Shown: positions 26,430-33,665, counted from the first letter of the stretch. The stretch is DNA of 35,208 bases from an uncultured Prevotellaceae bacterium (GCA_937904375.1 CALDIG010000210.1:1-35208); one strand, 5' to 3'. Numbers and translations: made by a program. Notes: generated by a model from the letters alone, not told the origin.

Positions 26430-26507
26430 CTTAGATAAACTAGAATTTCTAAAATATCTAGATTATCTAGAGTGGTTTCTCGAAACAAAAAACTATAAAC
26501 TATAAAA
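26430..26507. repeat. Composite 9-base then 7-base repeat array (between TPM genes)
   Basis: Five 9-base units (CTTAGATAA, ACTAGAATT, TCTAAAATA, TCTAGATTA, TCTAGAGTG; 26430-26474), then after a short gap two AACTATA units (about 26491-26507). The 9-then-7 order on the plus strand is the same as in the dcw spacers, although the flanking genes here are on the minus strand. Confidence 0.75.
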
Positions 26508-27320
26508 TTACCAGCTTCCTCCGGCACCGCCGCCGCCGAAGCTGCCGCCGCCGAAGCCGCCCCAGCCGCCGCTGGAGCTGCCACCACCCCAACTGCTGCC
26601 TCCGCTGCTGCGTGAGCTGCCACCGCCGAAGCTTCCCGGGAAGATGACGGGTCCACCGGTGTAGGTGCGGGTGTTGGTGCCGGTTCCTGTGCCGCCTTTC
26701 TTCATTGCCACCACAATGAGGCAAATAATGGCAATCATCACGATGAGTCCTAGAATGGCGTCACCAGTGTCGTCCATATATTCCTCCTTGTCGAACTCGC
26801 CCTTCATGGCGGGCATGATTACCGCTAGTGCATCCTTGATGCCGCCAGCGTAGTCGTTTTCCTTGAAGTGCGGCACCATCTCCTTCTCGATGATGCGTTT
26901 ACACAGCACATCGGGCAGAACAGCCTCCACGCCGTAGCCGGTGGCGATAAATACGTTGCCACCCTCACTCTCGGTCTTTACCTTAACGAGGATCACCACG
27001 CCGTTGTTGTCGCCTTCGTGCCCCACACCCCAGTCGCGCCCCAGCTGGGTGGCATATTCCGATATGTCGGCTCCGCCTATCGATGTAACCGTCATCACCA
27101 GGATTTGGTTGCTGGTGGTGCGAGAGAAATACTCCAGTGAGTCTTCGATTTCCTGCGCTGTGGCAGGGTCGATAACTCCCGCCAAATCCCACAGCAGCTT
27201 CTTCTCGGTGGGCTTGTCGGGAACCTGAGTCGCGCCGCCACTGTCGTCGATGGCTGCAACGGGCAATGCCACAAAGAGCAGCAACACCGCTACGAGGAAA
27301 TGTGTGATTTTATTCTTCAT
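26508..27320 (-). CDS. TPM-domain membrane protein with glycine-rich tail (YgcG-like)
   Basis: With the ATG at 27320 the protein is 270 residues. An in-frame ATG at 27362 would add 14 residues before the signal peptide, so the inner one is preferred. A signal peptide (1-23, ending PVAA) is followed by the TPM domain (about 38-165; SNQILVMTVTSIGG, YATQLGRDWGVG, GYGVEAVLPD, PHFKENDYAGGIKDAL), a membrane segment (about 187-206), and a Gly/Ser-rich tail ending GGAGGSW. TPM domains are found in photosystem II repair and membrane stress proteins, and some have acid phosphatase activity; the function here is unknown. It overlaps the upstream TPM gene by 11 bases and belongs to a LemA-TPM set. Confidence 0.88.
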   Translation of the reverse strand: MKNKITHFLVAVLLLFVALPVAAIDDSGGATQVPDKPTEKKLLWDLAGVIDPATAQEIEDSLEYFSRTTSNQILVMTVTSIGGADISEYATQLGRDWGVGHEGDNNGVVILVKVKTESEGGNVFIATGYGVEAVLPDVLCKRIIEKEMVPHFKENDYAGGIKDALAVIMPAMKGEFDKEEYMDDTGDAILGLIVMIAIICLIVVAMKKGGTGTGTNTRTYTGGPVIFPGSFGGGSSRSSGGSSWGGGSSSGGWGGFGGGSFGGGGAGGSW

Positions 27321-27747
27321 AGGAAATCTCGTTGCTAAGTTCGTTAACGTCGTCGTCATCACAGGGGAAATATGCCTTCAGCTTTGCGCCCACGCGGGCT
27401 ATGACGGCGCACAGACCCGTGGCGGGGTCACCTTGCTTGAAGTGGGTGAGAAGTATATCTTTCTCCTCGTCCCAATAATTTGTGGAAACCACCTCGTCGA
27501 TGCCGCTGTCGCCAATTATGGCAAACTTGCGGCTCTCAAACGCCACGAAGATCAGCACGCCGTTGCGGTGGCGCGTCTTGTACATCCCCAGGCGATTGAA
27601 GGCACTGATGGCATCGCGCATCACGTCGTCGCTACACTCGGGAGTGAGGTGTACCCTGATTTCGCCCGAGGTCATCTTCTCGGCCTCGCCAATGGCCGCC
27701 ACCACACGTCCCTGGTCGTGCTTGCTGATAAAGTTGTCGAGTTGCAT
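27310..27747 (-). CDS. Cytosolic TPM-domain protein
   Basis: A 145-residue TPM-domain protein with no signal peptide or membrane segment: ITSGEIRVHL-type strand (MTSGEIRVHLTPE, about 25-37), NGVLIFVAFESRKFAIIGDSGID (about 63-85) and a helical C-terminus with HFKQGDPATGL. It ends in an acidic segment with DDDDVNE. It overlaps the next TPM gene, so the two are likely co-translated. Alternative names for the family are TPM_phosphatase or DUF477. Its role in the set is not known; the absence of an export signal suggests a cytosolic partner to the membrane TPM proteins. Confidence 0.87.
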   Translation of the reverse strand: MQLDNFISKHDQGRVVAAIGEAEKMTSGEIRVHLTPECSDDVMRDAISAFNRLGMYKTRHRNGVLIFVAFESRKFAIIGDSGIDEVVSTNYWDEEKDILLTHFKQGDPATGLCAVIARVGAKLKAYFPCDDDDVNELSNEISYEE

Positions 27748-27756
27748 AGTTTTGTT

Positions 27757-27983
27757 AGTTAAGAGTGCAGAGGAGAGCGTTAAGAGTGGAGAGTTAAGAG
27801 TGGAGAGTTAAGAGTGGAGAGTTAAGAGTGGAGAGTTAAGAATGGAGAGTTAAGTGGAGATAGGTTGATAAGTGTTAAGTGCATAGAGTTAAGAGTATTT
27901 GGGCTTAACACTTTACACTTTACACTTTACACTTTACACTTATTACTTATTGCTTATTGCTTATTACTTATTACTTATTACTT
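27757..27983. repeat. 227-base mixed 7/14-base repeat array
   Basis: Fills the whole gap between the LemA stop and the TPM start. The left part holds repeated 14-base GAGAGTTAAGAGTG units (roughly 27774-27853), then degenerate TTAAGTG-like units, then CACTTTA units (about 27909-27940) and TTATTAC/TTATTGC units (to 27983). All steps are 7 bases or multiples. Confidence 0.85.
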
Positions 27984-27989
27984 GATTAT

Positions 27990-28763
27990 TTAGTCCTCAA
28001 GCATGTTTTCCACGTTAGGCACTTTGTCGGTACCCTCCTCGGCCTTGAACTGTGGTTTAGCCTTGAAACCGAAGATGCCGGCAACGAGATTGCCTGGGAA
28101 CAGGTCGATGTTGGTGTTGTATTCTTTAACTTTCTCAATATAATCTTTTCTAGAGGTGTTGATACGGTTCTCGGTGCCTTCCATCTGTGCCTGGAAATCT
28201 TTGTGCAGGTCCTCGGCCTTCAGGTCGGGATATGCCTCGTGAACGACATTGATGGCAAGATTGAGTTGCTCTTTCAGCTTCTTCTGAGAATTGAGGTAGT
28301 TCTGAATAGACTGCTCATCGTTGGGGTCAACTTTCACGTTCTTGAGAGCCTGAGCCGAATCAGAGAGAGCCTGCATCTGCTGCAATGCCTGGTCTTGCTG
28401 CTCGTTGTTTCTCACGCCGGCACGAGCGTTGGTAACACCCTGGTAGGTCTCTTTCTCGTGCTTGTCATATTTCTTCACGTTGGCGGCAATAGTGGTGTAA
28501 AGGTCGCTGCGGCGTTGATAGTCGGCCTCAACCTTCGACCATGCTGCGTCAACTTCTTTTTCTTGAGTTACAAAACTGTTGCGCTTGGTGCATCCATATC
28601 CACATAGAATAACCGCAAGTGCGATTAAAATAACGATGCCCTTGCTCAGTCCGAAGCAGCCCTTGGCAGCGCCACCCAAAGAGAGATTGTTAACTGGATT
28701 TTGATTGTTTGCTCCCGTGTTGCCTGGTTGTGGCATGGGATTGTTGATAGTGTTCTGATCCAT
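27990..28763 (-). CDS. LemA family protein
   Basis: A 257-residue LemA-family membrane protein. A Asn/Pro/Gln/Gly-rich, probably cytoplasmic extension (1-38) precedes a membrane segment (about 41-57, ending CGYGC), followed by the LemA helical bundle: EKEVDAAWSKVEADYQRRSDL (about 68-88), ANVKKYDKHEKETYQGVTNARAG (about 93-115), then long charged helices and NAVHEAYPDLKAEDL-like sequence near 190. LemA proteins usually have about 190 residues with the membrane helix near the N-terminus, so the extension is unusual. Clustering of lemA with TPM/YgcG genes is common, which supports the call; a joint role in envelope maintenance is inference. An internal Met at residue 10 is a possible alternative start. 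Confidence 0.93.
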   Translation of the reverse strand: MDQNTINNPMPQPGNTGANNQNPVNNLSLGGAAKGCFGLSKGIVILIALAVILCGYGCTKRNSFVTQEKEVDAAWSKVEADYQRRSDLYTTIAANVKKYDKHEKETYQGVTNARAGVRNNEQQDQALQQMQALSDSAQALKNVKVDPNDEQSIQNYLNSQKKLKEQLNLAINVVHEAYPDLKAEDLHKDFQAQMEGTENRINTSRKDYIEKVKEYNTNIDLFPGNLVAGIFGFKAKPQFKAEEGTDKVPNVENMLED

Positions 28764-28802
28764 GATTTTAATGTATTAAAATGGTGATTAAATATTTTTT
28801 TT

Positions 28803-28837
28803 GTAAAAGTAGTGCTTTTTCTTGAGATATGCACAAA
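28803..28837 (-). promoter_or_regulatory. Possible lemA promoter
   Basis: On the minus strand TACTTTTAC (28803-28811) differs from TAnnTTTGC at one base, with TTTG (28834-28837) 22 bases upstream. The spacer is slightly long, so this is only tentative. Confidence 0.3.
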
Positions 28838-28861
28838 TTTTGAGTCAAAAAGTGTGATAAA

Positions 28862-30283
28862 TTACCTTACCTTATCAAATAAGTCATCAAGAAGCACCTC
28901 GTTTTGCACCACCCATGAATGCTTGTTGCGCAGGAGTCCATAAGTGGAAACCATAGTGATTACTGTTGCTTTGCGTGTTTTTGTTTCGGCAACAAACCAT
29001 GACATTCGCTCTCGAAGTCGTGTCTCATAGTCTTTGCTTATTACATATTGTCCTTCAGAAAATTTCATTTCACAAAGGTTTATTATGCGGTCGCTCCTGT
29101 CGATGATCATATCAATTTGATAGTTGTGTTCTGGCGAGCCACTTCGCCAAGTGCTTGTTGAGGTGCTGATGCCGCCAATGCCTAGTTTTTGCTTAATTTG
29201 TGGCAAGTGTAACATACATAGCAGTTCAAAACTAAACCCTTGCCATGACTTCACCTGTGAGGTGTTCATGTTATGCTCCCACCATTTGTTGTCTTGATTT
29301 CGGTCGCCATCAATGAATCTCATGTAAAACAGAGAATAAAAATCAATAAGCCTGTAAATTACGCCATTTTTCTTTGTGCCAAATTTTGAATATCCCAACA
29401 AAAAATCGCTTCGTTCCAAGTTCTGAAGCAGGTGCGTCAGACCACTGCCTGTTTTATTAATGTGTTTGCTCAATTCCTGCCGAGTCATGCCTTCTCGCTT
29501 GTTGGATAATGCTTTTATAACTTCTATATAATCCTCGGCATTTTTAAAAAGAGAGTAGTAGAGTTCGTAAAATTCATTGCGAAGAATGGCATTCTTGCTA
29601 TAATAGAGGCGATCAATATTCTGAGTCAAACTGGTGCTGGTGTCAATAAGACTAAGATAGTAGGGAACTCCCCCCATAGCCATATAGCATTGGGCTATTT
29701 GAAATCTGTCCCAATGGCATCGTCTCGTCACAAGATATTCTTCTGTTTCTCTTAGGGTGAATGGGCGTAGGTAGATGTGGCAGGTTATACGGTTATGGAG
29801 CCCGCCTTTATTATAAATGAGTTTATCAACCATCCACGATGTTGATGAGCCACATGCTATCAGGAATATGTCTTTGCGATTTGCCGCCCATCCGTTCCAA
29901 AATGCCTCAAGAGCTGCGACAAAGCCACTTTTGCCCTTGTCGAGCCAAGGCATCTCATCGATGAATACGATTTTTTTACCATCTTTCTCTTCTAATATTT
30001 TGCGCAACATTCTGAATGCCTCAAGCCAGTTCTTGGGACTAGGAGCGAAACTTGAGTTGCTGTATTCTTTTAGAGACTCGGCAAAATTTTCTATCTGCTC
30101 TTTGGTGGTTAGACCACGAACACCGACATGACTAAACGCAAAATTATCGTCAAAGCAACTACGCACAAGGAATGTTTTACCTATCCTGCGACGTCCATAA
30201 ACGATTAAAAATTCTGAGCGGTTTGACTCAAGACATCGTTTGAGAGTTGCTATTTCACTTTGTCTTCCAATTAATTGATTCAT
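28862..30283 (-). CDS. ATPase with winged-helix and PD-(D/E)XK-like domain
   Basis: A 473-residue orphan P-loop ATPase of the prokaryotic AAA/ATPase_2 type. Walker A is GRRRIGKT (30-37), Walker B IVFIDE (105-110), with a sensor-like ACGSSTSWM (143-151). A winged helix follows (about 255-300, MTRQELSKHINKTGSGLTHLL). The C-terminal part has FSFELLCMLHL (350-360) and the pattern QIDMIID...LCEMKFS, with Asp391, Glu405 and Lys407 in the spacing of a PD-(D/E)XK nuclease (DUF234-like). The gene is more AT-rich than its neighbours, suggesting horizontal transfer. It has a good promoter (30309-30340) and a hairpin repeat array just upstream. Such ATPases are abundant in Bacteroidetes but their role is unknown; a defence or mobile-element link is speculation. 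Confidence 0.88.
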   Translation of the reverse strand: MNQLIGRQSEIATLKRCLESNRSEFLIVYGRRRIGKTFLVRSCFDDNFAFSHVGVRGLTTKEQIENFAESLKEYSNSSFAPSPKNWLEAFRMLRKILEEKDGKKIVFIDEMPWLDKGKSGFVAALEAFWNGWAANRKDIFLIACGSSTSWMVDKLIYNKGGLHNRITCHIYLRPFTLRETEEYLVTRRCHWDRFQIAQCYMAMGGVPYYLSLIDTSTSLTQNIDRLYYSKNAILRNEFYELYYSLFKNAEDYIEVIKALSNKREGMTRQELSKHINKTGSGLTHLLQNLERSDFLLGYSKFGTKKNGVIYRLIDFYSLFYMRFIDGDRNQDNKWWEHNMNTSQVKSWQGFSFELLCMLHLPQIKQKLGIGGISTSTSTWRSGSPEHNYQIDMIIDRSDRIINLCEMKFSEGQYVISKDYETRLRERMSWFVAETKTRKATVITMVSTYGLLRNKHSWVVQNEVLLDDLFDKVR

Positions 30284-30308
30284 GATTATGTGTAAATTTT
30301 TAGAGCCA

Positions 30309-30340
30309 CAAAAATAAGAGGATTTTTAGTCTTTTCCAAA
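30309..30340 (-). promoter_or_regulatory. Promoter of the ATPase-nuclease gene
   Basis: On the minus strand TTTG (30337-30340), a 20-base spacer and TATTTTTG (30309-30316) match the Bacteroidetes consensus fully. The start codon is 26 bases downstream of the -7 box. The 54-base repeat array begins 15 bases above the -33 element. Confidence 0.6.
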
Positions 30341-30354
30341 TTTTTTGCCACATA

Positions 30355-30516
30355 TTTTACCAAAACCGCACTTTTTGACCCTGTTTTGGTAAATTATTGT
30401 CTCTCATCTTTTACCAAAACTGCACTTTTTGACCCTGTTTTGGTAGGTTATTGTCTCTCATCTTTTACCAAAACTGCATTTTTTTATCGGCTTTTGGCAA
30501 GTTATCGATTGTCCCA
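30355..30516. repeat. Three 54-base tandem repeats, each with a 9-bp hairpin
   Basis: Units 30355-30408 and 30409-30462 are almost identical; the third (30463-30516) is decayed after its first half. Each good unit holds the inverted repeat TACCAAAAC/GTTTTGGTA (30358-30366 with 30383-30391; 30412-30420 with 30437-30445) around a 16-base loop. There are no variable spacers, so it is not a CRISPR array. It may be an operator array for the gene at 28862-30283 or a mobile repeat. Confidence 0.9.
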
Positions 30517-30535
30517 ATTCGGGATTACGGGTTTA

Positions 30536-30570
30536 AATGAAGAAAAGTGGACAGTTCCTTTTTCTTCATT
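30536..30570. repeat. Perfect 11-bp inverted repeat with a downstream copy of one arm
   Basis: AATGAAGAAAA (30536-30546) pairs with TTTTCTTCATT (30560-30570) across 13 bases. A near copy of the right arm and its flank (CTTTTCTTCCATTTTGG) returns at 30642-30659, next to the porin promoter. No T-run follows the hairpin, so it is not a clear terminator; it could be a protein-binding site. The gap 30284-30725 contains this, the promoters and the 54-base array. Confidence 0.5.
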
Positions 30571-30683
30571 TTGGGCTTGATTTGGGGTGTTTTGTTTTTG
30601 TTAAAAAGGGTAATATTGTTGCATTGGGGGTTAAAAAAGACACTTTTCTTCCATTTTGGAACATGCGCTTAAATTTTTATGCC

Positions 30684-30692
30684 TACATTTGC
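30684..30692 (+). promoter_or_regulatory. Predicted -7 box of the FadL-family gene
   Basis: TACATTTGC fits TAnnTTTGC, 33 bases before the start codon. The nearest TTTG (30655-30658) is 25 bases upstream, longer than the usual 19-21, so the -33 element is weak or replaced by an activator. Confidence 0.5.
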
Positions 30693-30725
30693 AAAGATTT
30701 CAAAAAATAGGTAACTAAACATAAA

Positions 30726-32174
30726 ATGGGTAATATGAAGAAAATGTTTTTCGTGCTGTCGTTACTGGCAGCGGCGGTGAGCGCCCAGGCTGGCGGCTTG
30801 CTGCATAATACCAATCAACACATCGCTTTCCAGCGCATGATGGCGCGCGGAGCAAGTCACGAAATCGACGCCGTTTATACCAATCCCGCCGGTATCGCCT
30901 TTATGAAGCATGACGGTTGGTCGTTGTCGCTCAACATCCAGAGCGCTTTCCAGACCCGCGACATCGACGCAACAGTCATGACCCCTGCCGGGATGGGGCT
31001 CTTTGAGAACGACACCTACCACAAGAAATATGAAGGTAATGCGGCAGCTCCTGTCATCCCTTCTATCTATGCCGCCTATAAGACCCCCAAGTGGGCCGTC
31101 TCGGGATTCTTCGGCATAGTGGGCGGTGGCGGCAAGGCTACTTTCGATTATGGTCTGCCTCTCTTCGACGTGGCAGTGATGGCGGGGCTATATCAAGGAA
31201 CGTCAGCGCTGGCACCTGTCTTGGGAGGTCCTGTCACCCCCGACCAGTACCACATCGACAGCTATATGCGCGGCAAGCAGTACATCTTTGGCGGACAGTT
31301 GGGATTTTCCTATAAGTTCAACGAGCACTTCTCGGGATTTGCGGGATTTCGCGCCAACTACTTTTCAGGGAACTACACAGGTCATGTCAATGCCACCGCC
31401 GGCGAGGCCCTGGCGACAAAACTGGAGCAGATTTCTCTCGCCGCGCCACAATATGCCAACGTGTTGATGCCAATGGCAGCAGAGAATGGACTGGCTCATG
31501 TCGCCATCGACTGCACACAGACGGGCTGGGGCGTAACTCCGATTTTGGGTGTTAACTACAAGTGGAAAGGCCTCACCGTAGCTGCGAAATATGAGTTCAA
31601 GACCAACCTCAACATCGAGAACGACACCAAGACTCTTGAGGCACCAGCCGGTTTTGAGGAGAAAATGGAGCCTTACGCTCACGGCGTGAACACTCCGAGC
31701 GACCTGCCAAGTGTGCTATATGCCGCTGTGGGTTATGAGTTTATCCCCGACAAGCTGCGTGGCACCGTGGAGTATCACTACTACGACGACAAGCATGCCG
31801 ACATGGCAGGCGGCAAGAACAAAGAGTTGAAGCACGGTACCCACGAGTTCCTCGCCGGAGTGGAGTGGGACATCAACAAGACCTTCACCGTGAGTGCCGG
31901 ATACCAGCGCACCGACTACGGTCTGAGTGATAAGTACCAGAGCAACACCTCGTTCTCTTGCGACAGCTACTCCATTGGTCTGGGTGGAGCCATCAACGTG
32001 TCCGAAAATGTGAAAATCAACGTGGGCTACTTCTGGACCACCTACAGCGACTACAAGAAAGAAATGACCGCCGCCGACGGTGGCTACAACGGCGTGTCGG
32101 CAGCCCTGCCGGGCACCGACGTCTATAGCCGCACCAACAAAGTCTTCGGCGCAGGTGTCGATTTCAAGTTCTAA
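30726..32174 (+). CDS. FadL/OmpP1-family outer membrane transport protein
   Basis: A 482-residue outer membrane beta-barrel of the FadL (OmpP1/TodX) family, which takes up long-chain fatty acids or other hydrophobic molecules. A signal peptide (residues 1-22, ending SAQA) is followed by the family's N-terminal plug region with the conserved NPAG (53-56) inside DAVYTNPAGIAFM. Alternating aromatic/polar strands continue to the end; the protein ends in Phe (GAGVDFKF), as outer membrane barrels do for BAM recognition. The ATG at 30726 gives MGNMKK; the ATG at 30735 is an equally good start three codons later. It stands alone and ends at a terminator. The transported compound is unknown. Confidence 0.93.
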   Translation: MGNMKKMFFVLSLLAAAVSAQAGGLLHNTNQHIAFQRMMARGASHEIDAVYTNPAGIAFMKHDGWSLSLNIQSAFQTRDIDATVMTPAGMGLFENDTYHKKYEGNAAAPVIPSIYAAYKTPKWAVSGFFGIVGGGGKATFDYGLPLFDVAVMAGLYQGTSALAPVLGGPVTPDQYHIDSYMRGKQYIFGGQLGFSYKFNEHFSGFAGFRANYFSGNYTGHVNATAGEALATKLEQISLAAPQYANVLMPMAAENGLAHVAIDCTQTGWGVTPILGVNYKWKGLTVAAKYEFKTNLNIENDTKTLEAPAGFEEKMEPYAHGVNTPSDLPSVLYAAVGYEFIPDKLRGTVEYHYYDDKHADMAGGKNKELKHGTHEFLAGVEWDINKTFTVSAGYQRTDYGLSDKYQSNTSFSCDSYSIGLGGAINVSENVKINVGYFWTTYSDYKKEMTAADGGYNGVSAALPGTDVYSRTNKVFGAGVDFKF

Positions 32175-32263
32175 GTCTGTAATAACAGATTAGAAAAGAG
32201 AGCATGTAAAAACTTCCTCTAAAATATAAACAACTGAATTATCTGATTGTTCTGATATTACAC

Positions 32264-32307
32264 AAAAAATGAGACATTTGGGCTTTGGTCCCAAGTGTCT
32301 CATTTTT
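32264..32307. terminator. Bidirectional terminator between the FadL gene and the ATPase gene
   Basis: A stem of about 18 bp, AAAAATGAGACATTTGGG with CCCAAGTGTCTCATTTTT (one T-G wobble), a 7-base loop and A/T tracts on both sides. It separates the convergent genes ending at 32174 (plus) and 32411 (minus). The outer stem is shared with the terminator at 1629. Confidence 0.9.
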
Positions 32308-32410
32308 GAAATATTCAATTTAATAAATGCATTTTAGATTGATTACAAACCTGGCAAAATGCGAGGAATAATTTGGCAAAAATGAGGATAGAACCATCAG
32401 TCTTTGCCAA

Positions 32411-33538
32411 TTACATCATTTCTCGGCTGAACCATAGTTTGAACAGTGGGTCGGCGATGTGGATGCCTTTCTCGGAGGTCTCAATTATCTCTCTTTCTAC
32501 AAGGGCCTTTTTTATCTTGGGAAGGTTTGACCTACTGCCTAGGTTGTAGCGGTTTGTGACCTCTTTTCTTCCGAAATCGGTACTGTATCCGCTGCACAAA
32601 GCTCTCAAAAAGTTTAGCTGATAGGTGGTTAGGTTTGCCGTCTGCTCGACAAAGAGTGGAATCACTTGCGCCAAAGTGGCCTCTACCCCTTCTTGGAAAC
32701 TGTCATTGGTAACCTTTTCCTCACTTAAAGCCAGCACGTTCCACGCCAGTTGCTGCACATAGGCCGAATAGTTGTCGGCAGTAGTGCAAATCTCTGTGGC
32801 AATCTCACTGCTGATTTCTTTGCCTGCAACCTCAAAGCGCTTGATGATGAAAGGCACCCATTTTTCGGTGGGAATGCGCTTGAGGAAAAACATGTCACCA
32901 AACTGGTAGAAAGGCATTTTGCGGCTGTAAAACAGATTAGTCATCAAGTGCTGCTTGCTGCCAAAGAGGCAATAGCTCACATGCTGGTGATGCTGCCAAG
33001 CACTCCTGATGGTGCGCTGCACACTCAATGAATTGGGCATCTTTCCAATCTGTTGGAACTCATCGATGCACACGACAATGCTGATGCCCCGCTTCATGGC
33101 GATTTTCTCGGGCAGGTCAAGAATTTCCTCGGCAGTGTTGTTTTGTTTGTTTATGCCCAGCGATATCGAGAAATCAGTGTTAGGCTCTGGCGAGTAGGTT
33201 ATTTTAGGCGCGATGCTTGTAATGAAATCTTTAGCGTCTTCGAGCATCTTGTCAATCTTTGTTGCGGTCTGTTTCAGGAGAGAAGACGCAAACTTCTCAT
33301 AGAAGTCAAACTCGGTGCGGCACTTGTAAATGTCGATATACACGACCTTGATTTTGGGGTCATCTATCAGGCTTTTCACTTTTTTCACTAACGATGTCTT
33401 TCCCATTCGCCGCGGTGAAATGAGAATGGAGTTGATGCCGTTCTCAAAGTTAAGTTTGAGTCGCTTGGTTTCTAACTCGCGGTCGGTGAAGTTTTCACCT
33501 TCAACCGACATGCCATAAATGAATGGTTTGGTACTCAT
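32411..33538 (-). CDS. Orphan P-loop ATPase (ATPase_2 type)
   Basis: A 375-residue ATPase with Walker A SPRRMGKTSL (41-50) and Walker B IVVCIDEFQQ (154-163), typical of the prokaryotic ATPase_2 group. The C-terminal third (about 300-375) reads as a winged helix: NFLRALCSGY, SRSNLPKIKKALVEREII and a final LFKLWFSREMM. There is no PD-(D/E)XK-like C-terminus, so it is shorter than the ATPase at 28862-30283 and only distantly similar to it. It is transcribed alone from a promoter overlapped by a double palindrome (33581-33614). Function is unknown; autoregulation through the palindrome is inferred from layout. Confidence 0.88.
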   Translation of the reverse strand: MSTKPFIYGMSVEGENFTDRELETKRLKLNFENGINSILISPRRMGKTSLVKKVKSLIDDPKIKVVYIDIYKCRTEFDFYEKFASSLLKQTATKIDKMLEDAKDFITSIAPKITYSPEPNTDFSISLGINKQNNTAEEILDLPEKIAMKRGISIVVCIDEFQQIGKMPNSLSVQRTIRSAWQHHQHVSYCLFGSKQHLMTNLFYSRKMPFYQFGDMFFLKRIPTEKWVPFIIKRFEVAGKEISSEIATEICTTADNYSAYVQQLAWNVLALSEEKVTNDSFQEGVEATLAQVIPLFVEQTANLTTYQLNFLRALCSGYSTDFGRKEVTNRYNLGSRSNLPKIKKALVEREIIETSEKGIHIADPLFKLWFSREMM

Positions 33539-33557
33539 GTCTTTTTATGCTTTTGCC

Positions 33558-33566
33558 GCAAAGTTA
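33558..33566 (-). promoter_or_regulatory. -7 box of the second ATPase gene
   Basis: TAACTTTGC on the minus strand, identical to the -7 box of the tRNA-Asp gene. It is 19 bases above the ATG. The place where a -33 TTTG would be (about 33586-33590) falls inside the palindrome and holds only a partial match. Confidence 0.6.
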
Positions 33567-33580
33567 GAAAAAAAAATAAT

Positions 33581-33614
33581 GTACACCAAGTGGTGTGTAC
33601 ACCACTTGGTGTAC
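33581..33614. promoter_or_regulatory. 34-base double palindrome, likely operator
   Basis: Two 14-base dyads, ACACCA-AG-TGGTGT and ACACCA-CT-TGGTGT, lie side by side and together form a nearly perfect 34-base palindrome (GTACACCAAGTGGTGT, GT, ACACCACTTGGTGTAC). It covers the -33 region of the ATPase promoter, the position of a repressor operator. It lies 43 bases above the ATPase start and outside any gene. Confidence 0.8.
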
Positions 33615-33665
33615 ATGTGCTGATTGGTGTTTTGCGTTTTACTTCAAGTTTTGGAATGGGCTGTC

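Noticed and set aside
30355..30516. CRISPR array
   Set aside because: The units are contiguous and the sequence between hairpin arms is the same in each; there are no variable spacers and no cas genes.
30386..30580. 64-codon frame with repeated peptide over the 54-base repeats
   Set aside because: The 54-base period is a multiple of three, so the frame stays open and repeats by itself. There is no start context or family support.
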